30,745 nucleotides of DNA from AM-0621 sp964386705 (GCA_964386705.1 CAYLTY010000091.1:1-30745), one strand, 5' to 3'; shown: positions 18,218-26,272, counted from the stretch's first letter. Notes: a model not told the origin generated them from the letters alone. Program-made: numbers and translations.

Positions 18218-21124
18218 TCACGGCTTGGCTAGCGGGAACGAGCGAATGCTGCTGGGCTTGGCGGTGACGGGATGTTGCTGGCCGCGCGTCAGTTCTTTCA
18301 CACGGTCTGTGACATAAGTGTCGAGCTCGTTCAAGTAGACGTGCCCGTCCTTGTTGTAGTCCGCTTTGCCGGACAATCCTTCGACGATGGCGAGCGTGAA
18401 ATTGCCTTGCCGAGCCTCATTGTTTTCCAGTGACGATTCACGCCCAGTCGAAGAGCACATCATCACCACGCCGCTTTCATCGGTAACGAGGTCGCGAACC
18501 AAATCTTCCGTCAGTTCGCCAGCTCCTTTGCGGCGGCCCGTTGAGGCAGTACCGACGCCTCCCGAATGGCAGGCATCCAGCAACATGATGACCTTACCGG
18601 GGAGCGCGGTGAGCGGCAGCTTAAACTGATCGGCGAGGATCGCCGTCGAGGACAAGTTGTCGGGGTCGGCATCGACGGGCAAGAAATACAATCCGCCGTC
18701 GATGTCCTTCTGGCCGTGACCAGAGAACGAGAACACCGCGAAGTCGCGCTGTGTGACTTCTTTGCGGAGCCAGCCCAGCCCTTTGAGGATCTCCGCGCGA
18801 GTGGCCTGCTTGTCCGTCAGTGTCCTGACTTCGATCTTGCGAAACAGCGGTTTGCTCTTGGACTGAAATGTGGCCACGATCGCCTCCGCATCTTTCGCGG
18901 CGTAGTCCAGTTTGAGATCGCCTTCATACGCCGAGATACCAACCGCGAGCACGTAGAGCGTCGGGAGTTCAATTGCATCCAGTGAGGTGTCGCCGAGGTA
19001 AGTCACCTCTAATTCGTCCGACGATCCCTGACTTGCGGAACTATCAGCCAGGACTTGCAGCCGATGCTTGCCCGGTGACAGCGACACATTCCAAGTCACA
19101 GTGGCATCACCCACTTTCGGGGAGGAGATGGTCCTCACTCCCGCTTTGCCTTCATGCGGTCGGCCATCAATGAGCAGTCGCATGGCGGTTACTGGATGTT
19201 GTCCGCGACTCGTTGCCACGGCGCTGATTTCAACGTCGGCACCTGACAGCTTCTTCTCCGCTGCTTCCGGTGATGTAATCCGCACGATGGGTGGGAGAAC
19301 GTCGGCCACTTCCGTCTTCTGAGTCATCCGCCCGCGAGCCTTGTCCGCTTCCGCCAACGCTCCCTCGACGCTGCCGGTCTTGAGCAGAAGCTTGATCACG
19401 TCGGGACGATAGAGCGTCGAGCGGAACTGGCTGGCTGGATAGAACGACGCCAGCTGCTCGCGACCGTTGTTCATATGCCAGCCCATCAGCTTCTCTCCAC
19501 CAGCCGAAGCAGCGTAATAGCCTTCAGGAGTCCAGACGATCCAGTCATTGTCCGTGAAGAAACACGAGAGCAGCGGTTCGTCGCGGCCTGGATCCCAAAC
19601 GCGCAGCGTCATGTCGTTAGCGGCGGACAGCAAGTAGCGGCCGTCGGGGGATGAGCTGACGGCGCAGATCGTACCCGTATGCCCCTGAAATTCGCGGAGT
19701 CTTTTGCCAGTGCGGATGTCGAAGAGGCGGAGGCTGAATTCTGATCCGACCGCGGCCCGGTCACCGGCGAGGCATGTATAGCACCAAATTGGATCGTTAG
19801 AATCGGACATCACCCAAGCCTGCATGCGCTCCCCTTGGCGTACGAGAAGTGATACGAGGCCGACCTGGGTGACAATAGTGGGGAGGAGCGTCAGGCCACC
19901 GCGCTCATGCTGACCGCGGACGAATCGGTCGTCCGGAGCGGGGCCGAACTCGAGGGTGCTAAAGTCGAATGTGCGCTCAAGGGGGCCGCGGGCATTGAGC
20001 GTGGTTGGTTGCATCGTCGTCCCCCAGGCAATTCGAGTGCCTACGGGGCTCCAAGCGGCGGACCAAGGGACACGTCCCCGGCCGACGAACTTCTGCACAC
20101 GCGTGCCGTCCGCCGCTTTCCACAGGAAGGTTTCAGCAATTGTATCGCTAGTGGCAACCAACGCCCCGTCCCGCGAGAACTTGCCTGCTCGGATGGAATT
20201 CTTGTGCTGGTCGAACCGAGACACTTCGTTTCCCCCGAAGACACTGAGCACAGCAGCAAGACTTCTGCTAACGGTGTAGTCGTTCGCCGCGTACAGCAAC
20301 CGCTGGCTGTCGGCTGTGAATTCAACGGATGTAACACCACGCTTCTGAAGGTTGTTGAACCCCTGATACGACTTTCCTTCAGGTGACCAAAGCCGGATGG
20401 ATTGGTCGTCGCTCCCCGTTGCCAAGACTAAACCATCCGGTCGCCAGGCGATGCAGCGAAGCTCGGCCGAGTGTCCTTTCAATGTCGTCTGTCTCTGGCC
20501 CGTGGCCACATCCCACACCGCAGCCGTGTGGTCGTTCGACGCCGTGGCGCAGCGGCTCCCGTCGGGAGAGAACGTCACGCCGCCGACGATTCCCGTATGC
20601 CCCCGCAGCACCTGCTCGGTCTGCCCCGTGCTCACGTTCCAGATCCGCGCCGTTTGATCAGCGCTCCCCGAAATCAGCCGCCGCCCATCGGACGAGAAAG
20701 CCAAACTAAAGATCGAGGCTTCATGTCCGGTCAGCACCCGCTCGATCCGACCGCTAGCAAGGGAGAGTATGTAGATGTTACCCCACTTGTTATCCGCGAA
20801 CCCCGCTCCTCCCACCGCTAGCGTGGTGCCAGCGGAGTCCAGAGCGGCAGCGTAGAGCTTGCCCTCAGAGCCAATCCCGATCGGCAGACGGAGCGTGCGG
20901 AGCAACTCGCCGCTGGCTACGTCCCACACGCGGATCGTCTTGTCTTCCGAGAAAGTGAGCAGTTCCTTGTCGTCCCGCGAAAAGAGCACCTCGTTCACAG
21001 TTGCCGTATGCCCCGCATCCAGCACCAGGATCGGCTTGTCCGCACGCTGCGTCTCCTGTGCTCTCGCGCCGGTCCATTCACTGGCAATCAAGATGAAGCA
21101 GACCGCCAACATCATCGGTCGCAT
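18218..21124 (-). CDS. Exported WD40-caspase protein, paralogue F
   Basis: A 968-aa protein. The ATG at 21124 has GGGAGG 5 nt upstream, a stronger site than in the neighbours. The signal peptide is short, ends near ARA22 and lacks the palindrome-encoded segment. WD40 units include GHTATVNEVLF...IRVWDV, GHEASIFSLAF, GHTGIVGGVTF, GHSAELRCIAW and GHTGTICAVSS. Then come DWIVWTPEGYYAASAGGEKLMGW, RPDVIKLLLKTGS, an Ig-like domain (PPIVRITSP) and the caspase domain with His803 in SFSGHGQKDIDG and Cys852 in LDACHSGG. The EF-hand-like loop is DYNKDGHVYLNE (922-933). The catalytic context is the closest of the array to classical metacaspases (SGHG, DACHSGG). The gene lies 50-56 bp from both neighbours, so cotranscription is likely. 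Confidence 0.93.
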   Translation of the reverse strand: MRPMMLAVCFILIASEWTGARAQETQRADKPILVLDAGHTATVNEVLFSRDDKELLTFSEDKTIRVWDVASGELLRTLRLPIGIGSEGKLYAAALDSAGTTLAVGGAGFADNKWGNIYILSLASGRIERVLTGHEASIFSLAFSSDGRRLISGSADQTARIWNVSTGQTEQVLRGHTGIVGGVTFSPDGSRCATASNDHTAAVWDVATGQRQTTLKGHSAELRCIAWRPDGLVLATGSDDQSIRLWSPEGKSYQGFNNLQKRGVTSVEFTADSQRLLYAANDYTVSRSLAAVLSVFGGNEVSRFDQHKNSIRAGKFSRDGALVATSDTIAETFLWKAADGTRVQKFVGRGRVPWSAAWSPVGTRIAWGTTMQPTTLNARGPLERTFDFSTLEFGPAPDDRFVRGQHERGGLTLLPTIVTQVGLVSLLVRQGERMQAWVMSDSNDPIWCYTCLAGDRAAVGSEFSLRLFDIRTGKRLREFQGHTGTICAVSSSPDGRYLLSAANDMTLRVWDPGRDEPLLSCFFTDNDWIVWTPEGYYAASAGGEKLMGWHMNNGREQLASFYPASQFRSTLYRPDVIKLLLKTGSVEGALAEADKARGRMTQKTEVADVLPPIVRITSPEAAEKKLSGADVEISAVATSRGQHPVTAMRLLIDGRPHEGKAGVRTISSPKVGDATVTWNVSLSPGKHRLQVLADSSASQGSSDELEVTYLGDTSLDAIELPTLYVLAVGISAYEGDLKLDYAAKDAEAIVATFQSKSKPLFRKIEVRTLTDKQATRAEILKGLGWLRKEVTQRDFAVFSFSGHGQKDIDGGLYFLPVDADPDNLSSTAILADQFKLPLTALPGKVIMLLDACHSGGVGTASTGRRKGAGELTEDLVRDLVTDESGVVMMCSSTGRESSLENNEARQGNFTLAIVEGLSGKADYNKDGHVYLNELDTYVTDRVKELTRGQQHPVTAKPSSIRSFPLAKP

Positions 21125-21180
21125 AGTCGCCTCCCGAACGGAATGCCTTCACTCCGAAGTTGTTTCAAAACTCGCGCTGG

Positions 21181-24102
21181 TCATGGCTTCGCCAAAGGGA
21201 ACGAGCGAATGCTACCCGGCTTGCCGGTGACGGGATGTTGCTGACCCTTCGTCAATTCCTTCACGCGATCAGTGACGTACGTGTCGAGTTCGTTCAAATA
21301 GACGACGCCATCTTTGTTGAAGTCTGCTTTGCCCGAGAGACCTTCAACGAGCGCCAGCGTGAAGTTGCCTTGGCGATGTTCGTTGTTCTCCAGCGAAAAC
21401 TCACGCCCGGTTGACGAGCACATAGCCACCACGCCGTTTTCGTCGGTGACGAGATCGCGGACCAGATCGTCGGTGAGCGACGAACCCGCTGCGCGGCGCT
21501 TGCCCGTCTGGCTGCCGGCCACCGCTCCCGAGTTGCAGGAGTCCAGCATCGTCATCATCTTGCCGGGGATCCCGGCCAGGGCCTTTTTGAACTGATCGTC
21601 GCCAATCGCGGTGGTGAGCAAGTCCTGAGGATCAACATCAACCGGCAGAAAGTAGACGCTGCCATCGTTATCAAACTCGCGATGTCCCGCGAAGAAGAAG
21701 ACGCCGTAATCGTTCTGCGTCATGTTCGACCGCAACCAGCCGAGTCCTTTGAGAACCGCGGCGCGCGTCGCCTGCGCGTTGGTGATCGTCTGCGCTTCGA
21801 TCTCACGGAACAGCGACTTGCTGTGCGATTTCAAAGCCACGGTCAGTGCTTCGGCATCCTTGGCGGCATAGCTCAGTTTCAGATCGCCCGGATAATCGCT
21901 GATGCCAACCGCAACGACGTACAGCTTCGGCAAGCGGACCTGATCGGCCTGTTCTCCTCCGCCGACATAGACGACCTCGACCTCTTCGGAAATCCCCTGG
22001 CTGACGGCGCTGTCGGCCAGCACTTTCAGTTTGTGCTTGCCCGGTTCGAGTTCGATGGTCCATTCGCCGTTCACGTCACCGAGTTTCGGTGACGCGATGG
22101 TCTGCACACCGCGCTGGCCTTGATACGGCCGACCGTCGAGCAACAACCGCAACACGGTAACGGGATGTTTGCCAACGCTCGTCGCTGTTGCGCGGATGGC
22201 GACCGTGTTCTGCAGCGCTTTGTGATTGGCAACGGGCGATGTGATGCGCACTTTGGGTGGCAGCACTTGGGCAACTTCGGTCCTCTCGGTCATGCGACCA
22301 CGTGCGGCGTCAGCGGTTTCCAGCGCTCGCGTGAGACTGCCGGTATAGAGCAACAGTTTGATCACATCGGGGCGATAGAGCGTCGATCGAAACTGGCTGG
22401 CGGGATAGAACGATGCCATCTGCTCGCGACCGTTGTTGGCGTGCCAACCCATCAGCTTCTCACCGCCGGGTGAGGCGGCGTAGTAGCCCTCGGGCGTCCA
22501 AACGACCCAGTCGTCCCCAGCGAAGAAGCAAGAGAGGAGTGGTTCGTCGCGGTCCAGGCTCCAAATCCGCAACGTGTGGTCGTAGGAAGCCGAGACCAGA
22601 TATCGGCCGTCCGGCGACGGTGAAACGGCCCAGACATCTCCCGTGTGTCCCTTGAACAAGCGGAGTTCCCGGCCAGTCTGGACGTCAAACAGATGGAGGC
22701 CGTGGATCCCACCTACCGCCGCACGAGCATCGGACAGCAGCGTGAAGCAGGTCACTCTGTCGCCTTGCAGTTGTAAATTGCTGAGTACTTGCCCGTTCTT
22801 AATGACCTGTACGACTGCGGGGCTGACCGGGCCTTCCAACCTCAAGGACTCTCGCTGTGTGAGTGCCCGTCGAAACTGATCGTCGGGCCGCGCGCCGAAT
22901 TCCAGGCTGGTCAAGTCAAAGGACCGCTCCAGCGGATGCATTTCGTTATTGTAACTGCGTCGTCCGGTGTGTCCCCAGCCAATGCTCTTTCCATCCGGAC
23001 TCCACGCGGCGCTCCAGGTCGCGCGGCTCCTGCCGCCCAGCCGGTGCAAAAGTTTGCCGTCCCCGGTCTGCCAGAGGTAAAGCTCTTCCCCCAGCGTTCC
23101 GGACGTCACCGCGAGAGTCCCGTCGCGCGACAGTGCGCCTTCCCAGGAACCTGCCGTGTGGCGCGTGAAACTGACCCGTTCCTTGCCTGTTGCCAGGTTG
23201 AGCACGGCGGATTCCGAACGCCGATCGTAGCCGCGCGTAAACAACAGCTCGCGCGAATCGGGCGTGAAGGCAACCGAGGTCACCGTGTCGCCAAACGGCC
23301 CGAATCGCTGCCGCAGCGTTCCGTCGTAATTCCATAGACGAAGGAGCTGATCTCCGGAGCCTGTGGCTATACTTTTTCCGTCTGGGCTCCACGCCACCGA
23401 CCGGACCCCCACCAGCTTTCCTTCGTACGCATCGGAGAGCACCGGACCCGGTGTCCCAGCCGGCACAATCCAAATGCGCGCTGTGCCATCGGCCGAGGCA
23501 GTCACGAGGCGCGTGCTATTCGGCGCAAAGGCAACGTCATAAATCGCGTTGATATGGCCTTCGAGGATACGCACCGAGGCGCCGCTGTCCACATTCCAAA
23601 GCCGCGCTGTGGTGTCCAGCCCGCCGGACGCCAGCAACTTGCCATCGTGGGAAAATGCGACGTCGACGACCACCCCCCCATGCCCTCTGAGAATCCGCTG
23701 AATTTGTCCTGTCGCAAGTTGAATGAGGTAAATCGGACAGTCACTCTCTACGGCTCCGAAACCTCCCACAGCCAAGGTCTGCCCGTCCGGCGACAGCGCA
23801 GCCGCGTAGAGGTTTCCGCTGCGCCCTTCGCCAATGGGTGGCCGCAGCACTCGCAGCATCTCCCCCGTCGCCGTGTTCCAAATACGAATCGTCTTGTCCT
23901 TGGAAGCAGAGATGACTTGCTTCCCGTCCGGCGTGAAGAGCACCATCGGGACGCTGTCGGTGTGCCCGCCCGCATCCAGCACCAGGATCGGCTTCTCTGC
24001 CGCCTGAGCGACGCTCGTCCAATAACACGCGATCAGCACTGCCAGGCGAACGGGGAACGTCAATCCCCCGAGTCTGTCCACCAAGCCGCGTTTGCTATTC
24101 AT
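21181..24102 (-). CDS. Exported WD40-caspase protein, paralogue G, with GHR and DSCNS active-site changes
   Basis: A 973-aa protein and the first caspase gene in transcription order. The ATG at 24102 follows the shared GCGGACGGCAT leader. The signal peptide contains RLGGLTFPVRL from an embedded palindrome and ends near VAQA. WD40 units include GHTDSVPMVLF...IRIWNT, GHGGVVVDVAF, GHINAIYDVAF and GHTGDVWAVSP...LRIWSL. Then come DWVVWTPEGYYAASPGGEKLMGW, the RPDVIKLLLYTGS linker, an Ig-like domain (PPKVRITSP) and the caspase domain. His807 is in AGHREFDNDG and Cys856 in LDSCNSG, so the Gly after His and the His after Cys are both changed while the dyad itself is kept. The EF-hand-like loop is at 927-938. 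It could be an altered-specificity or weak peptidase, or a regulatory pseudoenzyme. Confidence 0.92.
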   Translation of the reverse strand: MNSKRGLVDRLGGLTFPVRLAVLIACYWTSVAQAAEKPILVLDAGGHTDSVPMVLFTPDGKQVISASKDKTIRIWNTATGEMLRVLRPPIGEGRSGNLYAAALSPDGQTLAVGGFGAVESDCPIYLIQLATGQIQRILRGHGGVVVDVAFSHDGKLLASGGLDTTARLWNVDSGASVRILEGHINAIYDVAFAPNSTRLVTASADGTARIWIVPAGTPGPVLSDAYEGKLVGVRSVAWSPDGKSIATGSGDQLLRLWNYDGTLRQRFGPFGDTVTSVAFTPDSRELLFTRGYDRRSESAVLNLATGKERVSFTRHTAGSWEGALSRDGTLAVTSGTLGEELYLWQTGDGKLLHRLGGRSRATWSAAWSPDGKSIGWGHTGRRSYNNEMHPLERSFDLTSLEFGARPDDQFRRALTQRESLRLEGPVSPAVVQVIKNGQVLSNLQLQGDRVTCFTLLSDARAAVGGIHGLHLFDVQTGRELRLFKGHTGDVWAVSPSPDGRYLVSASYDHTLRIWSLDRDEPLLSCFFAGDDWVVWTPEGYYAASPGGEKLMGWHANNGREQMASFYPASQFRSTLYRPDVIKLLLYTGSLTRALETADAARGRMTERTEVAQVLPPKVRITSPVANHKALQNTVAIRATATSVGKHPVTVLRLLLDGRPYQGQRGVQTIASPKLGDVNGEWTIELEPGKHKLKVLADSAVSQGISEEVEVVYVGGGEQADQVRLPKLYVVAVGISDYPGDLKLSYAAKDAEALTVALKSHSKSLFREIEAQTITNAQATRAAVLKGLGWLRSNMTQNDYGVFFFAGHREFDNDGSVYFLPVDVDPQDLLTTAIGDDQFKKALAGIPGKMMTMLDSCNSGAVAGSQTGKRRAAGSSLTDDLVRDLVTDENGVVAMCSSTGREFSLENNEHRQGNFTLALVEGLSGKADFNKDGVVYLNELDTYVTDRVKELTKGQQHPVTGKPGSIRSFPLAKP
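24045..24072 (-). repeat. REP-like palindrome inside the signal-peptide codons of gene G
   Basis: The plus strand reads GGCGAACGGGGAACGTCAAT then CCCCCGAG, a slightly decayed version of the palindrome. In frame on the minus strand it encodes LGGLTFPVRL. Confidence 0.78.
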
Positions 24103-24164
24103 GATGCCGTCCGCTTGTTGTGGCTGGTTTGAATGAGGAAATCGTCGAAGTAAATAAAAACACT

Positions 24165-24182
24165 GTTGTGGCCGGCCACAAC
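24165..24182. promoter_or_regulatory. Perfect 18-bp palindrome upstream of caspase gene G
   Basis: GTTGTGGCCGGCCACAAC is self-complementary over its whole length. It lies 62-80 bp before the G start codon, just before the first REP-pair element. The dyad and position fit a repressor or activator site controlling the array, but no regulator can be named. Confidence 0.45.
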
Positions 24183-24183
24183 G

Positions 24184-24336
24184 GGCGAGCGGGGGATGTC
24201 AATCCCCCGAGGTATTTGAATCGCGTTTTCGAGCGTTACGTTCGACTTGGTTCAATGAATCGTTAGTTGGATAGGGCGATGTGGAGATCCGCACGAGGGC
24301 TCGAGAACCTCGGGGGATTGACATCCCCCGCTCGCC
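24184..24336. repeat. REP-pair (BIME-like) element, left of the transposase gene
   Basis: It starts with GGCGAGCGGGGGATGTCAAT-CCCCCGAGGT and ends with the same unit inverted (ACCTCGGGGGATTGACATCC then CCCGCTCGCC). Each unit folds as CGGGGGAT-GTCA-ATCCCCCG, a perfect 8-bp stem with a 4-nt loop. The spacer of about 90 bp is shared with the second element. Its right end is 8 bp from the transposase stop codon. Confidence 0.88.
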
Positions 24337-24344
24337 AAAAACAT

Positions 24345-24893
24345 CTACTTGGTTTTCCAGTCGATCTCGATGGAGTTGATCCAGATCAGGAGCGGATGCT
24401 CCTGGTTTCGGATGTATTCGATGGTGGCATAGATCGCGGCCTCGTCCGCGAGTTTTCGACGAGAGCCAGACTCGGTCCACCAAGTCTCAGATGCGGGTTT
24501 CGTCCACTTCTTATTGAGCGACCTGCTGCCATAGCTTTTGTAGGTTTGGAGTATCTTCTCAGGATCGGGATCACCGGTGACACCGGTCACAATGTGAATG
24601 TGATTCGCCATGATGCCCACGGCGACCAACAACCATTCCCGATAAGCTGTCGTTTCCTGAAACTGGACGAGCAGCACTCTTGCCTGCTCGCTGCTCAGTC
24701 GAACCGGCGGACACTTCAGCGTGCTTCGTGCCGACTTCGCCAATTCAGGGATGTCTGCGTCGTGAGGTGTTCCAACTTGATCGTGTTCAATTCGAGACGT
24801 ACCGCTGTTCCGAACTCGCGTGACACAGCCACGCGGATCACCGGGGAGCCATTGCCCATACGTAGTCCACGTCAGAAACCAGTAGCGGTCCAC
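24345..24893 (-). CDS. IS200-like / REP-associated tyrosine transposase (Y1, HUH type)
   Basis: A 182-aa single-strand DNA transposase of the Y1_Tnp family, expected to bind and nick its palindromic ends. The start is the GTG at 24893 with GGAG 5 nt upstream; the longer frame to 24980 only reads through the adjoining palindrome (KPRGINIPRSPG) and is rejected. The N-terminus FLTWTTYGQWLPGDPRG is typical of the planctomycete members. The metal-binding HUH motif is ANHIHIV (His98, His100). The best candidate nucleophile is Tyr160 in IEYIRNQ, with Tyr155 also near. No TnpB gene or IS ends other than the REP pairs are present, which fits a domesticated REP-associated enzyme and not a self-mobile IS. 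The gene lies between two near-identical REP-pair elements, the likely substrates. Confidence 0.85.
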   Translation of the reverse strand: MDRYWFLTWTTYGQWLPGDPRGCVTRVRNSGTSRIEHDQVGTPHDADIPELAKSARSTLKCPPVRLSSEQARVLLVQFQETTAYREWLLVAVGIMANHIHIVTGVTGDPDPEKILQTYKSYGSRSLNKKWTKPASETWWTESGSRRKLADEAAIYATIEYIRNQEHPLLIWINSIEIDWKTK

Positions 24894-24898
24894 GGTGA

Positions 24899-24902
24899 CT
24901 CC
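24899..24902 (-). promoter_or_regulatory. Ribosome binding site fixing a GTG start for the transposase
   Basis: GGAG, 5 nt before the GTG at 24893 and directly touching the palindrome of the right-hand REP-pair element. The palindrome therefore sits in the mRNA leader next to the ribosome binding site and could limit translation. Confidence 0.6.
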
Positions 24903-25059
24903 AGGCGAGCGGGGGATGTTAATCCCCCGAGGTTTTTGAATCGCGTTTTCGCGCGTTACGTCCGACTTGGGTTCAATCAATCGTTAAATGGATAGGGGGA
25001 GGTGGAGAATCCGGACGGGAGTCCGAGAACCCTCGGGGGATTGACATCCCCCGCTCGCC
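24903..25059. repeat. REP-pair (BIME-like) element, right of the transposase gene
   Basis: Same structure and orientation as the element at 24184: GGCGAGCGGGGGATGTTAAT-CCCCCGAGGT at the left, the inverted unit at the right, and a spacer sharing TTTGAATCGCGTTTTC and GTTCAAT-AATCGTTA-TGGATAGGG with only scattered changes. The two elements are direct repeats about 719 bp apart. The right end runs to the stop codon of the secreted-protein gene at 25059-25061. Confidence 0.88.
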
Positions 25060-26189
25060 TACTTTGTGTAGCGCACGCTGATGACTTCCCGGATCACACC
25101 CATGTTGCGTTTGACTTCTTGATACTTCTGGTCGATGCGCGGGCCGAAACCGGTGGCGTCGCCGCTGCCGGTGCCTCGAGCGCGGCCGGGTTCGTCTTTG
25201 GGGGCAGGCTCCCCTTCGGGCCATGAGGCTTGGAACGACGCGGTGATCGTGCCCAGGTTGGCGGTGTGGTTCAGACCTCCAGCGGCACTCTTGGCGTATT
25301 CCGTGACCAGGAACTTGTCGGTCTTTTCGTTGGTCACGTGCCAACCGGGAATGGTCACTGACTTGTGAGGTGCGACGATGACGGCCGTGTAGCGCGGCTC
25401 ACCATTGCGCGGGCCTTCGATCTGCCTCAACTCACTGAAGGCATACATGCTCAAGCCGTCAATCTTGAGCTGCACGGCCATCTCCAGGTCCGAGTCATTG
25501 TAGAGCCGTACGGCGTAGGTCTCGCCGCGCACGATACTGACGTAAGCCAAACCGTCCTTCTCTTCGGCTGGGCGCGGCCGGTCTTCGACAATCAGTTCGA
25601 CTCCGAACAACCCGTCGGCCCGACTGCGAACAACAGAGCTCTTGATGCTGGGCTTGGGGTCGACCAATTGCTTGCGGAGTTCGCGGTCACGCTCGATCTC
25701 GGTGCCACGTGGGTCGAGTGACGCTGTCAGGCCGATCATGTTGGCGACGCCAGTTGATCCTCGAACCGTTCGTTGAAACGCGACATCCAGCAGCGAGTTG
25801 CCAAAGCTGTCTTCAAGCGTCGCTTGAACTTTGAGGGCCAGCACTTTTCGACCCAGGCGGGCATCGTCCGCGTTCTCAGCGGGGACCTCGGTGAGCCGGT
25901 ATTCCCCCTTAAGTCCGACCGCCGCTCGCGCCTTCACAGTCACCTTCAGCTTCTGCAGCTCTTCCGTCAGCACTTGTACGAGGCCCGGCCCGGCCGATGT
26001 CGGGAAGTTGGCCGGGCCTGTGAACTGACCGATGGCGATGGAGTCTTCCGAGCGTCCGTCCAAAAAGTTCTTGATGGTCTTGGACAGCTCTCCCAGTTCG
26101 GCACGCAAATCTTGCGAGCACTGGGCTGGCTGCGGACACAGCCAGAACATGGCTAGGAGAAGTGCAACAACAAACGAGCGATGAGACAT
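25059..26189 (-). CDS. Exported protein of unknown function upstream of the caspase array
   Basis: A 376-aa protein from the ATG at 26189. The frame extends 47 codons further upstream, but those residues (through AGKRI) precede a classical signal peptide (MSHRSFVVALLLAMFWLCPQ...QCS), and they overlap a palindromic intergenic hairpin, so they are excluded. The mature part (27 onward) starts with a helical stretch, then SIAIGQFTGPANFPTSAGPG-LVQVLTEELQKL, which resembles the fold of periplasmic/outer-membrane proteins that bind partner subunits but cannot be assigned. A beta-rich middle has YAVRLYNDSDLEMAVQLKIDG and YTAVIVAPHKSVTIPGWHV. The tail is rich in Gly/Pro/charged residues. There is no catalytic signature. 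Same strand and 166 bp before the transposase; it may once have been directly upstream of gene G. A structural partner of the caspase proteins is plausible but unproven. Confidence 0.87.
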   Translation of the reverse strand: MSHRSFVVALLLAMFWLCPQPAQCSQDLRAELGELSKTIKNFLDGRSEDSIAIGQFTGPANFPTSAGPGLVQVLTEELQKLKVTVKARAAVGLKGEYRLTEVPAENADDARLGRKVLALKVQATLEDSFGNSLLDVAFQRTVRGSTGVANMIGLTASLDPRGTEIERDRELRKQLVDPKPSIKSSVVRSRADGLFGVELIVEDRPRPAEEKDGLAYVSIVRGETYAVRLYNDSDLEMAVQLKIDGLSMYAFSELRQIEGPRNGEPRYTAVIVAPHKSVTIPGWHVTNEKTDKFLVTEYAKSAAGGLNHTANLGTITASFQASWPEGEPAPKDEPGRARGTGSGDATGFGPRIDQKYQEVKRNMGVIREVISVRYTK

Positions 26190-26272
26190 GATTCGTTTCC
26201 CGGCCGGACGTGAAGACAACTGTACTTGGGAAAACAGTAGCAAATCCGCAGCAGAAGTTCGCAATGGCTTAA

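Noticed and set aside
3596..24102. The window's long DNA similarities as transposon or CRISPR-type repeats
   Set aside because: They are explained by coding similarity of paralogous genes and by WD40 repeats; there is no array of regular short repeats with spacers.
24894..24980. Longer N-terminus for the transposase
   Set aside because: The extra codons translate the palindrome and its flank, and the GTG at 24893 has a well-spaced ribosome binding site.
24267..24995. Plus-strand frame of 242 codons opposite the transposase
   Set aside because: Antisense to a gene with HUH motif; it starts inside one REP-pair element and ends inside the other.
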